Source: Flammula alnicola (Eukaryota > Basidiomycota > Agaricomycetes > Agaricales > Strophariaceae). From it: a stretch of DNA of 64,000 nucleotides. Under the pieces are notes generated by a model. That model ran no database searches, was not told the DNA's origin, and saw only the letters and a program-made list of their open reading frames with translations. Positions 22,540-34,376 of this stretch are shown in pieces (the first letter of the stretch is position 1; every line of letters starts with the position of its first letter). A program made the position numbers and the translations under genes. The DNA is taken from positions 186,001-250,000 of the forward strand of contig JADNRV010000025.1 in the NCBI GenBank assembly GCA_015499995.1, written 5' to 3'.

Positions 22540-22893
22540 GGTGGAAAGGTTATAGTAGTCGGTCGCGAATACTCAGCGGTATCGGCTAAGAGGGGTTTGG
22601 GATGGATTGGTGTTGAAAGTAGTCAAGAGCGTGCAGCGCAATGCTTGACAATCAAGAGTAGTTTTGATGAGAGAGCTTTAACTTACGTCAGAACAACCAA
22701 CCCGGTATTTATACCAAGTAGAATGACCATAATAGTACATACGAGATCGCCATAAGGTAAGAGCATGGGTGACTATGGACTCGGCATAAGGCGTACAGAT
22801 GGAACAGGCATGGATGATCGGAATGAGGAAAGGGCAAGGTGTGGAGCGATCAATATTAAAAACACGTTACATTATGACCAATGACACATATGT

Positions 22894-23039
22894 AGCAGCA
22901 GTTACTGAGTTAGGAATGACGCATCAAAATTTTCCAAATTCAGCAATCACCCCTTATGTTCAACTTCTGGAAAACGGCAGTAAATACATTTGTAGGCTCT
23001 AAATGCAACATTCACTCAGAATACACTTGTTCTGGCTTA
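22894..23039 (-). repeat. Right direct repeat (candidate 5' LTR)
   Basis: Lies 355 bp upstream of the gag ATG and about 85 bp from the stop of the small protein gene at 23124. It shares the sequence blocks listed for the element. Confidence 0.55.
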
Positions 23040-23123
23040 TTTAAGTACCATTTTCTAACCAAAAATACAACTAAAAGGGTCATTAGATACTTAGAAGGAA
23101 TTTCAACAAGATTACAACCAACC

Positions 23124-23438
23124 TCAAGATTGGACCCAACTAACAACTCCCCCAACTGGCGTTTTCTCCGGCAGAAATTCGTCGAGTGTTGCATTGATTG
23201 ATGATCCATTCTTAAATCCTAATGCAAGAACCTCCTCGCCCACAAATCCAGTGAATTCTTGCCGGTAGGTTAAGTCGTTCGGAGAGTTATATACGAGGGA
23301 TGCTTTTGCACCGCGAAAGGGGGGAACACTTGCGGACAAGAACTTTCCCGAGCCGTACAGTTCGAGGCCGTCAATCAAAAAGACCGCGGTGAAAGTCACT
23401 CCGTTGTTCGACCTAATGAATCCTCTCGCAGTAAGCAT
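23124..23438 (-). CDS. Small beta-rich protein family, copy 1 (104 residues)
   Basis: A single coding exon; ATG at 23438, same length as the copies at 41947 and 43133. It starts MLTARGFIRSNNGVTFTAVF, followed by alternating polar/hydrophobic strands. Family positions are recognisable: ATG/ARG-FIR start, FxSxxPxF (FLSASVPPFRGA), ALGFKNGSSINATLDE, and a Gly-Val/Trp end. There is no signal peptide and no cysteine pattern. The regular strand pattern suggests a small beta barrel or sandwich. A GTAAGC...TTAG pair just upstream may be a 5' UTR intron. Function unknown; the family is not recognised. Confidence 0.75.
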   Translation of the reverse strand: MLTARGFIRSNNGVTFTAVFLIDGLELYGSGKFLSASVPPFRGAKASLVYNSPNDLTYRQEFTGFVGEEVLALGFKNGSSINATLDEFLPEKTPVGGVVSWVQS

Positions 23439-23569
23439 CGTGATTACTAACAAGTGTTAATCTTTATCATTGGAAGAAGTCGAAAGAGAGTTGGAAAAAA
23501 ATTGCTTACCCTCGAAGCAGTAGTCAAGGAATAGCAAACGGGGACGAGCCGCTTCTTATCGTTTTATAC

Positions 23570-23578
23570 TTTATAAAG
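23570..23578 (-). promoter_or_regulatory. TATA-like box for the 23124 gene
   Basis: TTTATAAAG on the minus strand about 130 bp upstream of the ATG, followed by TATAAAA a few bases on. Confidence 0.35.
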
Positions 23579-23768
23579 GATGTTCCATTCTTCATTGTTG
23601 ATGTCGAGGTTAATGTGATCTTTCACGACAAGCTGCACGTGGACCATCCGAAAAGATCTTGATATCGTTTGGCAGCTTTCCTACAAATAAGTCAATTATA
23701 AACCAAAGGCGTCTTCTTCATTCTATCTTCACTGTCAGACTATACATGATCGTGCATGGTATGAAGAT

Positions 23769-26760
23769 TTAAGAAGGGTCGGAGTCGTCTTCTGAGTTTT
23801 CCGAATCGACCTCCATATCGTTGAGGTCTTCCATTCGGACCCCCGCGACACCACCATACGGCACCTTATCTTTCAGCCATCTGCCCCAAAGAACGTCGAC
23901 GCGACAAAGTCCGGAAGCTGTTCCTGCGGCCAGCAAGGATGACGGACCCAGGCCGTTCCCGTTGTTCCATACAACGCGATGCACCCCCACTTCTCGAGGC
24001 CAGGCGCCGGTCCCTGTGGGAAGGACTGAATCGGATTGCTTGGCTTTCCCTTTCGCTGCTCGCATTGCCGTTGTGCGATCCAAGGTCTCCTACGAATAAA
24101 ATATAAATCTAAGGCCCATGAAGTTTCGCAAGGTCAACTTACCTGAGGAAGGAACCGGTCCAGCATTCGGAATTCTTTCGTATTGCGGTTATAGTCCATC
24201 TGGAAAATTTTGTGTACAAAGAACGGCTTAAAAAACACGGCGAAATAATCAGAAAATGAGGCTGCTATCAACGAAAAATGCATACCACGGAACCACCTCG
24301 TCGCGTAGATCTCAATAAATTAGTTGTCGAACACGACCCATCAGCTGCACCAACAGCCAACTGGGGATGAAAATCGGATGCAGAGATAGTCTAAACCACA
24401 AAACTCAGTCAGTCACAAAGAATCCTCTCTTCCGGAAGAGGTCGAGCATACCCAGACAGGTCCCTGCGGCTCGAACAGCGAATGGCCTCTTCCAAGCATA
24501 CTGGGGGATGCTGAATACGCCTTGACAGTATTCTCATGGTCCATCATAATCGGACCTCCTGCGAATGCTGAGAATGCGAGCGTGTTGATGACATCTAGTC
24601 CATACGTCAGACTCGAATGAACTGGAAACGCATGTCACATATCCAACCATGCATACCTCTTGTGCGGTTCATGACAGAGCCATGGCCTTCCCTGATATCT
24701 GTCAAACATTCCATACCATCATAACCGGCACTAGCAATCACAGTAGGGTCCTGGTCAACGCGAGGCGCGCCAGAGGGTAAGCATAAAGGGGCTTTGATCC
24801 AACCCAAGGCGCGAATCGCGGATTGGTGGACCGCGAGGTAGTACGTAGGAAGAAGGTCGGTTATGGTTGGGTGGTCTAGCCGAAAGAATGAAAAGAGAAC
24901 AGCCTGTTTTCAGAGAAGAATTCTTACATGGATCCTTCACCGTTTTCAGAGCAGCGCCGATATTGTATACGGCAATAGTTCCTAAAACAGATTAGTCAGG
25001 TCAATTTAATGGATTGAATGATACCTATTTACCACTCGTCGTTCCGATAGCGATCACTTCACTATTCGCCCAGTCCAAACTCCAGCAAGAAGTCTCTTCA
25101 AGTTCTATGCGCAAGATTGGGTGCGGTAGCTTGACTAGAAACCATTGTAAGCGGAGCTCGAGTTACAGAGAAGAACGTATAGGAACCAAAGACAGGTTGA
25201 GAGCCATCATTTTCGGCAGGCATCACGTCCGAAGGGTCAGGTATCGCAAAGATAGATAATGAACCATCTTCAAATGTGCCTGCAAGAAGTCCGAGTTTCT
25301 TGTGTGGTTTTTTCTCGTCTTTCTATCAAGAATAATGAGCATCAAGAAATATGAAAAGAGTTTTAGAGAACTTACGAGGTCGTGAGAGGGTAGCGGGCAC
25401 CATTTCAATTCGTAGGCAGGCCCCGTGTCCAGGCAAACTACCATTTCACATTTCATATGACCTACATCCGGAACTTTGGAAGCATTTTTCTTCGTCGTCG
25501 TAACTGGCTGAGTGCTTGACAGAGACCATATCTGGATACACGCATATGACGGTCGAGAGACTTTTCTGCCAATATCTGGAGAGTGAGAATGTGAAGGAAA
25601 TGGAGCGACGGCCAGATATTGCTTGTACGATCGAGCTTTCATCGAAGAAAAGTTTGAGAATCTTCCTCAAGCTCATCTCGAGAAAGTAATTACCCGAACG
25701 ATCTTCAGAATGTATTGGACACCAGTCAAGTCCCCAAACGGGAGCGCCAGCATTGAATACGTGCGCTTTACTTTCAGAGATGAATTGCGCTATAGAAACA
25801 TAAATCAAATATTTGGATAAGAGAGAGGTACAATGGGACGAACACATTGAGATCGAATGGAACATGGCCAATTCCTGCCGAGATTGGGTTTTAATTGCGC
25901 CAAAGTAGCAGAAAATAGGTGGCGGTGGTTTGAGTTGTCCGTCTTCCGTCGTGACGTCGTCTGTGGGCAGGTACGGAGCTGCATCTCTAGATTAATCAGA
26001 ATCGTAGAGCGGAAGCTCGCAAGATGAGAATTACTCACTCCACGCTCAAAATCTCCCAGCCGTGTCGAAGAGTTACATCTTGATAGACCCTGGGCCTGCG
26101 TTTGGCCTCGTCGTCTACACCATTTCCTGTGGTTAGTGCCTCCTTATACCACCCTCTATCTTCGACAAGGTCCCACAGAGGTCCCGATCCAACATTATAG
26201 CCCCATGATTTGTTGACGCGATCGGTTACTTTCGAATTCTCGGTAAAGCCATTCGTAAGCGTGGAAGAAGGTGGCCCGAATAGCGTCGGGCGTGATGCAA
26301 GTCGTTCTACACGGCCTACGCGTGAATAGAGGGCCACAGCTCGATGTCTATGGTGGACGCTGGGTGTTGGGAGAACATACATCTGCCGCTTTGACCCACG
26401 AGGACCCACTATCGCTTTTGCAGGACTCTGCGCCTTTTCTTTTGCTTTGCCTTTACTTTGGGCTGGTGGCCTTTTTCGTTTGAGTGTTGCTGGTTTCGCT
26501 TGCACCTGCACTTCTTCAGCGGCTTCTTCCTCCAAGATCTGGTCTGCCTCTACCAGATCTTCTTCTTCTCCTTCATCAACGCTGGGTGCGTCGGGCGCCT
26601 CGCCTGGATTAAAGTCGCTTTCACTGTCTCCTTCATCTTCTAGGAATGCTATGGAGGAAGAAGGACCAGCGCGGTCTTCGTCGCGTTCTTCATCCGTTTC
26701 AAATCCGGCAAGTGCTGCGTAACTCGGCCTACTTTTCCTGGGCCTGAGTTGTCGAGTCAT
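23769..26760 (-). CDS. TFC6: TFIIIC subunit 6 (TFC6/tau91-like, WD repeats)
   Basis: The first exon (26039..26760) codes an acidic and basic N-terminus (MTRQLRPRKSRPSY, then a long Glu-rich part). It leads into the signature of this TFIIIC subunit: RHRAVALYSRVGRVERL, VNKSWGYNVGSGPLWDLVED and RGWYKEAL. Later exons carry WD-type stretches with GLDWCP near 25800 and LKWCPLPSHD near 25400. The C-terminus has HRVVWNNGNGLGPSSLLAAG (about 23950) and an acidic end at 23769. About ten short introns interrupt the gene. TFC6 is part of the factor that binds the B box of tRNA genes for RNA polymerase III. The start shares a 268-bp divergent promoter with the oxidoreductase gene. Confidence 0.85.
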
Positions 26761-27028
26761 ATTGATAAAGAGACCACGAAAGCGTAGAAAACACGGAGGC
26801 TATGAGCCTTGACGCGTCAGGATGTGGTGGTGGTTGTGGTTTACGTTGAACATTGGATGATATCCACATCAGAGACAGAAAAGAAGTCGGTTGATCAACA
26901 AAAGGCAATCTTATCTAATCTTTCCCTGCAGGAACGCCCGGTCCACCGTTCGTTTACATAGCCGACGTCCCACAGTTCAAACGACAGAACGATGTCGAAC
27001 GTGAATTTGTGCACTCTTCTCGGCGACC

Positions 27029-28634
27029 ATGTGCTCCAATGTGCCAAAAAGTACCAGAGCTCTCATTGTACAGGAGTTGAAAGTACCACGGAAACCCCTC
27101 TACCACGATGCGACTTTAATCGAACGACCTCTTTCCCCACCCAAACCTGGGGAAGTGCTTGTGAAGATTGGTGCCGTAGGGTTCAACCACAAAGATGTAA
27201 GCCAAGTTCTCGTTGTTCATTGTACCTTCTCTTATCTTAAATATGATCCTCTCCAGGTTTGGATTCGCATGGGCCAATACCCCAACATCGCCATTGGTGC
27301 TGTCTTCGGAGGTGACGGTGCAGGTAGGGTGGCCGCGAAGAGTTTCTAAATTTCACAAATAACTCGGCCACTCCTTAGGGACTGTAATCGCATCTGGTAC
27401 CCCAAATGACCCTTTGCTAAACACTCGCGTTTTCTTGACTCCAACGAGGGGTTGGGAGAAGGACCCCCAGAAGCCCGAATCCAGGTGCGTGCGTATTTTG
27501 GCCATCTATTAGACGAGAATCGTATCAACTGACATAATTCCGCCAGGTTCGGTATCTTAGGAGGCGGCGCCTATCCTCCTCTCGGCACATTTGCCGAATA
27601 CGTAGTCGTCGAGCGAGACCAAGTCATCCCAACTCCTGAGCACCTCGATGACGTCCACATGGCGGCATGGCCTATCGGAGGTGTGACGGCCTGGAGGTAA
27701 GGATCTAATCTTACTTATCATGATATATATCTGAATTTATACCACTTCCTTCACTTAGAGCGGTCGCTGTCAACGCCCAAGTTCAAAAAGGACAGAACGT
27801 TCTTATCACCGGTATCGGCGGAGGAGTCGCGCTGCTTGCAATGCAAATATGCCTTGCTAAAGGCGCGAACGTATATGTAACCAGTGGAAACCAAGTTAAG
27901 ATCGACAAAGCCATATCACTTGGCGCGAAAGGAGGTGCCAACTACAAAGACAGTAAGATAACGAACCCAACAACTGTCGAAACCAAGTTAACGGCTAAAC
28001 TCCATATGTTAGAAGATTGGCCGGAACAGATCGGCGCTTTGCTCAGAAGAGAGAAGAAAGATGCCATGCTCGATGCTATCATCGACTCGGCAGGAGGCGA
28101 TATTATGGGTCAGGCCGGTAAAATCCTCAAGCAAGGTGGCCGAGTGGTCTGCTATGGAATGTACGCTTCGCTTCTCACTCATAAAGCTAATCTGCTACAC
28201 CTCCTCTCTCCTGCCTCTCTTCTTAACTTAATAATTTCACTGCCGCTGACATTACGATCTGATAGGACCGCAAGTCCCAAAATTACGCTAACAATGCGGC
28301 AAGTTCTCGCAAACCAGCAACTTCTAGGTGCGCGGATCCCTCTATCTTCCCATTCTTGCCTCCCGAGAACCCGTCTTGGCCTTTGATTTCCCCTGCGAAT
28401 TCCGAGCACGATCCCTGACTGCCACTATGAAACTTAGGTTCCACGATGGGCTCTCATCAAGATCTGAAAGATGCTACCGACTTCTTGGCGAAGCACCGAA
28501 TTGTGCCTATCGTCTCGCACGTACTCAACGGACTGGAGTCTGCTGATGAGGGCTTTGAATTGATAAAACGGGGGGACCAGTTCGGCAAAGTGGTTATCAA
28601 GTTGCGCCAAGGAGACGTCAAAGCGAAGCTCTGA
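27029..28634 (+). CDS. Zinc-less MDR oxidoreductase (quinone reductase-like)
   Basis: Seven exons (27029..27196, 27257..27323, 27379..27484, 27547..27696, 27759..28160, 28266..28327, 28438..28634), 1152 nt, 383 residues, phases exact. The GroES-like N-terminal domain has PPKPGEVLVKIGAVGFNHKD and GQYPNIAIGAVFGGDGAG. A Rossmann fold follows with VLITGIGGGVALLAMQICLA (around residue 200) and GGRVVCYGM. The C-terminal FGKVVIKL motif is typical. Catalytic zinc ligands of classic alcohol dehydrogenases are not seen. Members reduce quinones or enals with NADPH; the substrate is unknown. The start was chosen at MCSNVPKSTRALIVQE, where the family N-terminus begins. An upstream ATG at 26992 is in another frame. 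Confidence 0.9.
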
Positions 28635-29085
28635 TTCTGTCTCTTTGTTCCGATATCTTAGAACTCGAATGTAAGCAGATAAGAGAAGACATGTAACAAT
28701 TAATTTATTCGCGGATTGTGCGAGAACATACGATATATACATATACCCATCACCTTTGACAGTCCATAGGCATAGCGTCTAATGATAAGAGAAACTCAGA
28801 AACCTCAAACTACTGCCCAAAAAAAGAGTAAAAAGTCCAAAAAAGCCCAGAGTATAGGTACAGATCAGTAAAGACAGGAGGGTCCGATAAATTAGTTTGA
28901 CGTCACATATGATTTGCAAAAGATAATCATTCTGAATGAGTGGCAGTACGTAGATAGAAATGAAAGCTTCGTTATAAAAGTCCAGTGGCTTGGATGAGGG
29001 ATAGGCGAGTAGAATGGAGTCGAGATTTAACAAACAAAATGATTGGTGTGGTGAGGCCCGAGCGGGCCTAAAGAGAGTTGCTTTC
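28635..29085. other. Convergent 3' flanks
   Basis: AT-rich sequence between two converging genes. It presumably holds both 3' UTRs. No ORF is supported. Confidence 0.5.
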
Positions 29086-32000
29086 TCAGTAAGAGAAGAT
29101 CATTAACCAGGGGTTGAGGACGATCTGTACAAGATAACGATTAGTTTTGGGTTTCTAATTCGAAGCTAAACCACATACGGGCACCAGAATATGACATCCA
29201 ACGACAAGCGAAAGAGGAATAATAAGAGCCCAGTTCCATCCTGCGATCTGCCATTCAAACGGCACGACGTTGGTAGTGAAGATAACCATCATGGCGATAC
29301 ACGCAAAGCAAATCATGAACGATAACTTGAAGCGCTGCCAGATGCGGGGAACTGTTCATTGAGCGGCGTTCAGCCATCACGAGAATATGTTGGTCTATGA
29401 TCATAGATCCTTACCTTCAATCCAGAACGATGAGAGTTCGACTTCTTTGCCTGTAGATCCCCATGTCCTACAAACGAATCAATATCGGCATAACGGCATT
29501 CAGTACCGAGCCGTGCGACTCACATGTCATAAGAGAACAAATGAGCCAGGAGAGCGGTGGACAGATGGATACTCATGCCACCGAAGAAGAACAAGCTGTT
29601 AAACAACGTTCATCTGGTCAGCCATTGTTCGTCGTTACGCCTACACTGGCATTAATCGAGACACGTACAAGAACGGAATCCATCTGAGGTTCTCAAATAG
29701 CGCGGCGAAGAAATTGCGCTGGCCCAACCGGTACTCCAGGAGCGTGTACCCCACATTGCCGATTCCGGGGAACACGACGGTACAGGCGAGGAGAATTTCA
29801 AAACTGTGCAAATAGAATCGATCGAGCTGAAGGGCGAGGCCCAGCAAGAGGTAGTTGAGGATCGATCCAACAGTGGCGGCTGCAATTCCATCTAAAATTA
29901 TCAACACAGCAAATGGAAGGAAGAGAGGCGGAGTCAGTAAAGGTGTTCTTCCAACGGCGCACACACACAAACAACGGGGCGTTGTACAAGTGTCACCCGG
30001 ATCATGTAATACTCACAATACGAGAACATGTCTAGACGGAGAGATAAAGATAGAGATATAGTGAGCAAAAGGTCGGTCTCGATCTTTAAAAAAGTAGGAC
30101 GTACAGGACATCATTCCAACCTTGTAGTGCAGAGGAGCCTTGGACCACACAAATCCTCGGAGCTGGGGGCTGATTGGGCCGCATCTCCACCACTTGATGA
30201 TGGGGTTGAAAATAATCTCATTGCATCCTTGAGAAGGAAAAAAAAAATGTAAACGCATGAGCCTCGACGGAACAACAAAGAGAAGCACAGAACAAAAAAA
30301 GGGAAACAAACACACCATAGGCGTATTTTTGCCAACGAGCCAACTCATCGACCACAGTGAGCGAAACGCCCTCCTTGAAACCTCCATTCGAATACGTAGC
30401 CCAGCGGAGGTTGTACCCCTTGAGGAGGAGCCTAAGCGCCAGATCAAAATCTTCCGACACGTTCGCCTCTGACCACTGTCTTTTCTTGTTATCCGCAGGA
30501 TCGATGAATGCGGCGTCTTGCACGGCTGACCAGCGCAAAAACGCATTATGTCCCACAAACGGAGCAACCTCGCCGTTAGCACACCCAAGCGAGATGCACT
30601 TGTTGATGCGGCGCGTGAAGTGGGTGATGCCGTTTTCGAAATAGTGGTTCGCGACTTGCATGACATCTGTCACGAACCAGTCAATCGGGGTGTCATTAAA
30701 TCGGAGATGGGGGTGGGGGGGAAAGACATACCGGATTCATGCTGGATAATGGCGACGTCCGGCGACTCGAACATCTCGCGGGCAGCGTCTCTGAAGCAGT
30801 CCTCCGGCACGATGGTGTCGGCGTCGATGATGAGAATGATCTCGCCCATACGAATGGACTTGCCGTTAGCACTCCAAGGCTCGAACTTGCGTCCGGATTC
30901 CTCGAAGAGTTCGTCTCGCGCCATCTTCATGGCCTTGTCTTCGAGACATTCGTCCACGTCGTCCTCAATGCCCTCCGCTTCGAGCTGAGCGAGGAATTTC
31001 TCGAGTTTCAGAGAAAGAGCTGCGTAGGGTTGGAAATTTAGTTCTAATTGAAAACTGAGAGAAGACGAATTATTGTACCTAAGCCGTAGTTCATGCTTAA
31101 AACGAGAATCAGAACATGAACACGCCAAACAAAACATGAGACAACTCACTTGCTAGCTTTCTTGAACTTGCCAGCGCGCTTGAAACCATCCGGTGCCGAA
31201 GAATGCCCTGGACGAGCGACCCAACCGATATTGTGGTTCGCATAGAATGCAATCCGCTCTTTACGGTCTTCCTCTTTAATGAGCTGCAGGCCGTCGTCGC
31301 AAATGAAGATCGCGGAAGTGCCGCCTATTTGCGAAAAACAAAGAAGCGTTAATTTTAAAATGTTAAGGTTTTCATGTTTCTAAAGAGACTGTACCTTGAC
31401 GAGCATATGTTTGCATGGCTTTCTTTACGGAATAAACCGAAGGGGCGCTGTTTAGTTTGGATAAGTAAAATTCACGAAATAAGTGTCAAAACCTACATTG
31501 TCAATTCCAAGCTTTCCTTGTAAACTGGCAACTGAATAGTGATGTGGGGCAAGTTTCTGTCGACCTCAGGATTCGGCTCGGGCTTGATGGCGGAATAGAA
31601 CATCGAATTTTCATGATACTGTGCCACGGGTCCCAAGCTAGATGGTAATAATAAGAGCTCATCAACAGAAAGTTGCTAAGCTTTGGAAAAAGTGACTTAC
31701 ATCAAGCAAATGTTTCCAACAAGTTGTAAGCAGAAGAACTGCAAAAATAAGCATGTAAATTCTAGAAGTCCAGGAAGCGCGAAGAAGCCGTCGAAAACAC
31801 GTACGATGGATACACAATAGATGACGGGCAAGATGATGATCAGGGCGAATCGGGTAAAATCGTGATCAAGAGCATATTCTTCCAGAAGTACAGCAACACC
31901 GGACGTCATGAAATCTGCGAAAGGTTTAGTCAACAAAAAAAATTGCATCATCAAGAACACCAGAGAGAAGGAACGAACATGCAGCAAGACCGGCCCCGAG

Positions 32001-32974
32001 GCCAGCGTAGACTGGACCTATCAAGACGAGCTTCCTTTCCTTCTGCTTACCACCCTTCTCGACGTCACCGACGGAGTTTGTGGTGGGAGGGCGGGGCTGC
32101 AGCCTCCAGCTCCACCAAGAACGTTGAGCAGGAGCAGGGGCAGGAGCCGCCTCGGTAGCAGCGGGCTCTTCTCGTTCAGGCTTGACTTCCACTGCTCCCA
32201 CACGAACACCATGGACTTTCTCGTTGAGGGCAGTCTGCGAGCCGTCTGGCGACACTACCACGGCGGAGATGCCTGAGGGCGTGCCAGACGCAACGGACGA
32301 TGCTGGCCTGTGCGACACTGTGCGCGTGCGCCAGATGTGCTTGATGAGCTTTTCCTCGAATTCCTTGCACAGAGGAATCATTGTTTCTAGGTTATAACTC
32401 CAAAGGACGACGGAACGCTCGTCGCGCTGGAAGTGCGGTTGATACTAAGTATGCGGCCGGAAATTTGTAAAGAAGAAGGCTTACGATGAATGCAGCGCAT
32501 TGGTCTTTCTCCGCCTGCGGCAGGAGGTCGATCGTGTCCAGAATTTGGATGCGGGTGTTGGAGTCGATATACAAGCAGTTATCGTTAGGACCGCTAATAA
32601 TACGTGTGAGTTGATAAATATACTTAATAGACGGTAACGACGAACATCTGGCGGATAGCGGCCTGTACCGCCGTGTTGCGGATTTTGACAGCGACGACTG
32701 GGTTGAGTCGGCGCACCGCAGCCTCAAATGGAATCAAGGCAGGATTTTCGTAGGGGAAGACACGAAAAAATCCATTCTCGACGCGCATGGCGACACCTGT
32801 CGAGACTGTTTCCTCGACAGGCATGAACCAGTTCTCTTGCTGGGTGCTCTCATCTACACCGTATGCCCGTCAGTTGACTCTCTAAGGCTCAAAAGAAAAA
32901 AGCAACTGACAGATTTTGTGCAACCAAGCATCCCACAAGTCATAGTCGGCATTGTATATTGTGACTGACGCCAT
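29086..32974 (-). CDS. GT2 multi-pass membrane glycosyltransferase
   Basis: Starts MASVTIYNADYDLWDAWLHK at 32974 and stops at 29086 after IVLNPWLMIFSY. More than ten exons. The N-terminal soluble part includes VFPYENPALIPFEAAV, NDNCLYIDSNTRIQILDTID and FQRDERSVVLWSYN. Two or three membrane segments precede the catalytic domain, which opens HITIQLPVYKESLEL. The metal-binding DAD sits in ILIIDADTIVPED (about 30830). The catalytic ED is in SEDFDLALRLLLKGY (about 30440). The processive-type WQKYAYG follows, then several membrane helices (LDRFYLHSFEILLACTVVF). This layout fits polysaccharide synthases of family GT2. It is not a chitin synthase by motif. The product is unknown, probably a wall or capsule polymer. 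It may work alongside the neighbouring KRE6-like protein, but that is inference. Confidence 0.82.
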
Positions 32975-34376
32975 TTCGAATCCTCGTCGAGTATAGGGAA
33001 GGATTAAAGAGAGAAATTGGGTAGTCTGGGCTGGGATTTGGCCTGAATTAGGGACGGGGATAGGAATATGAAATAGCAGCCGTCTCGCAGGGGACAAGAA
33101 CGGGGCCAGGGAGGGGCAATCGGAGGATTTGGACTTTATACATGCTTCTTCCCATCTGCACAGAGAATCGGTTAAAGTTGGACAGGTCGTAAACGTGACA
33201 TCGGCATTAACGAAATTATCAGTGACATGCGTGACACTTGTTTATACGGTCCAGCACACTCTCTCCGTGTCTCTATTGACCTCCGTTCCTGCTCAATTGT
33301 ACATGCACTTCTTGTTCCTGTTCCTTGGAATAGGTCTCAATGATGGGCCGCGCTACTACCGACGACAGGCTGGCAGCGTCTTATTCCGAAATAACAATTT
33401 CCTGTTCACATCGTGTTTTGGATGCTGCTTCTCATCGGAATGATTGGTCAATCTAACTATGCCTTCACGAGGTCGTGCTTGACAAGCTTGACATGTTATC
33501 AGTGCCTCGAGAATACTGGCTGTACCCGACGATAAGCCGGCTTCGTGTCGCGGTCCCAATGTGAGTTAAGTATTGGTTGCTTCAACGACGACAATTTATC
33601 CCTACTAATCGTCCCTGCTATCGACAGGATAAGGTTTATCACTGTCCCTTCATGAAGCGATAATTGTGCCAAAAACCTCCATATCTCCTTCCGAAGTGTA
33701 AGGAACCTCGCTTGAGGGTTCGATCTGTCGTCTTCTGTCGTCGCTCATAGAGAACATATGGCAGTGATCTGATCTGCATCACCCACACAAGCAGCTGCTG
33801 CATTCGACAGAGGCCTGCTAATTTTAATTTTTCGCACATCCAGAATACCTCTCGGAATGCTGGCTCGTTGACAGCGTGTGCACCCGAGTGTGACAAAATT
33901 CACACAATGAATCCGTATCTCACTCCGCAGAAGTTTCTGTCGCCGGGGCCCTGTAGGGCAGGCCGTATACGCCTTTCGGCCACCATATCTCCCTCATGCC
34001 TTCCCGATCGAATGGAAGCGCAACACTTACAAGCCAATATTTTCACGTAAACCGTTGATGTTGATGCCAGGTCCAGGCATCTCGAAGCTGTACTGAATTA
34101 CACGTTGCTTACACAGAACTCCCACTAACTGCCTGGGCTATCAACGAGAACTTCACGTTTGTCGTGCCCATTCGCGCGGAACAATTGTACGCACCCTTGT
34201 CAATCGGCCCTCCACAGATTACTTTTACAAACTTCTTGACATATGTCCCCCTAGTTTCCTACCCCAGGGCCCCCATCTACATTTTTTTTCTCGTCACCTT
34301 GTTTCTTATAAAACTCTTCCGACTTTGAACCCAGGACAACCCTTTTGATCTGCGAGCTGTCCACGCTCCTTTAGCC
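32975..34376. other. Divergent promoter region of two cell-wall-type genes
   Basis: 1.4 kb between the GT2 gene (minus) and the KRE6-like gene (plus). It holds only short ORFs without features. A shared control region is possible. Confidence 0.4.

Larger units (their letters stand above)
21441..23039 (-). mobile_element. Gag-only retroelement candidate flanked by direct repeats
   Basis: A gag ORF (21580-22539) lies between two direct repeats of about 145 bp (21441-21583 and 22894-23039). They share AGCAGCAGTT, GACGCATCAAAA, TTTCCAAATTCAGC, GGAAAACGGCAGTA and TCAGAATACACTTGTTCTGG. No protease, reverse transcriptase, RNase H or integrase frame exists inside. This matches the plan of a non-autonomous LTR element that keeps only gag. 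The repeats are diverged and lack clear TG...CA ends, so the LTR reading is inference. Confidence 0.55.

Noticed and set aside
33720..33745. GGGTTCGATCTG as a tRNA B box
   Set aside because: No matching A box, acceptor stem or anticodon arm within tRNA distance.
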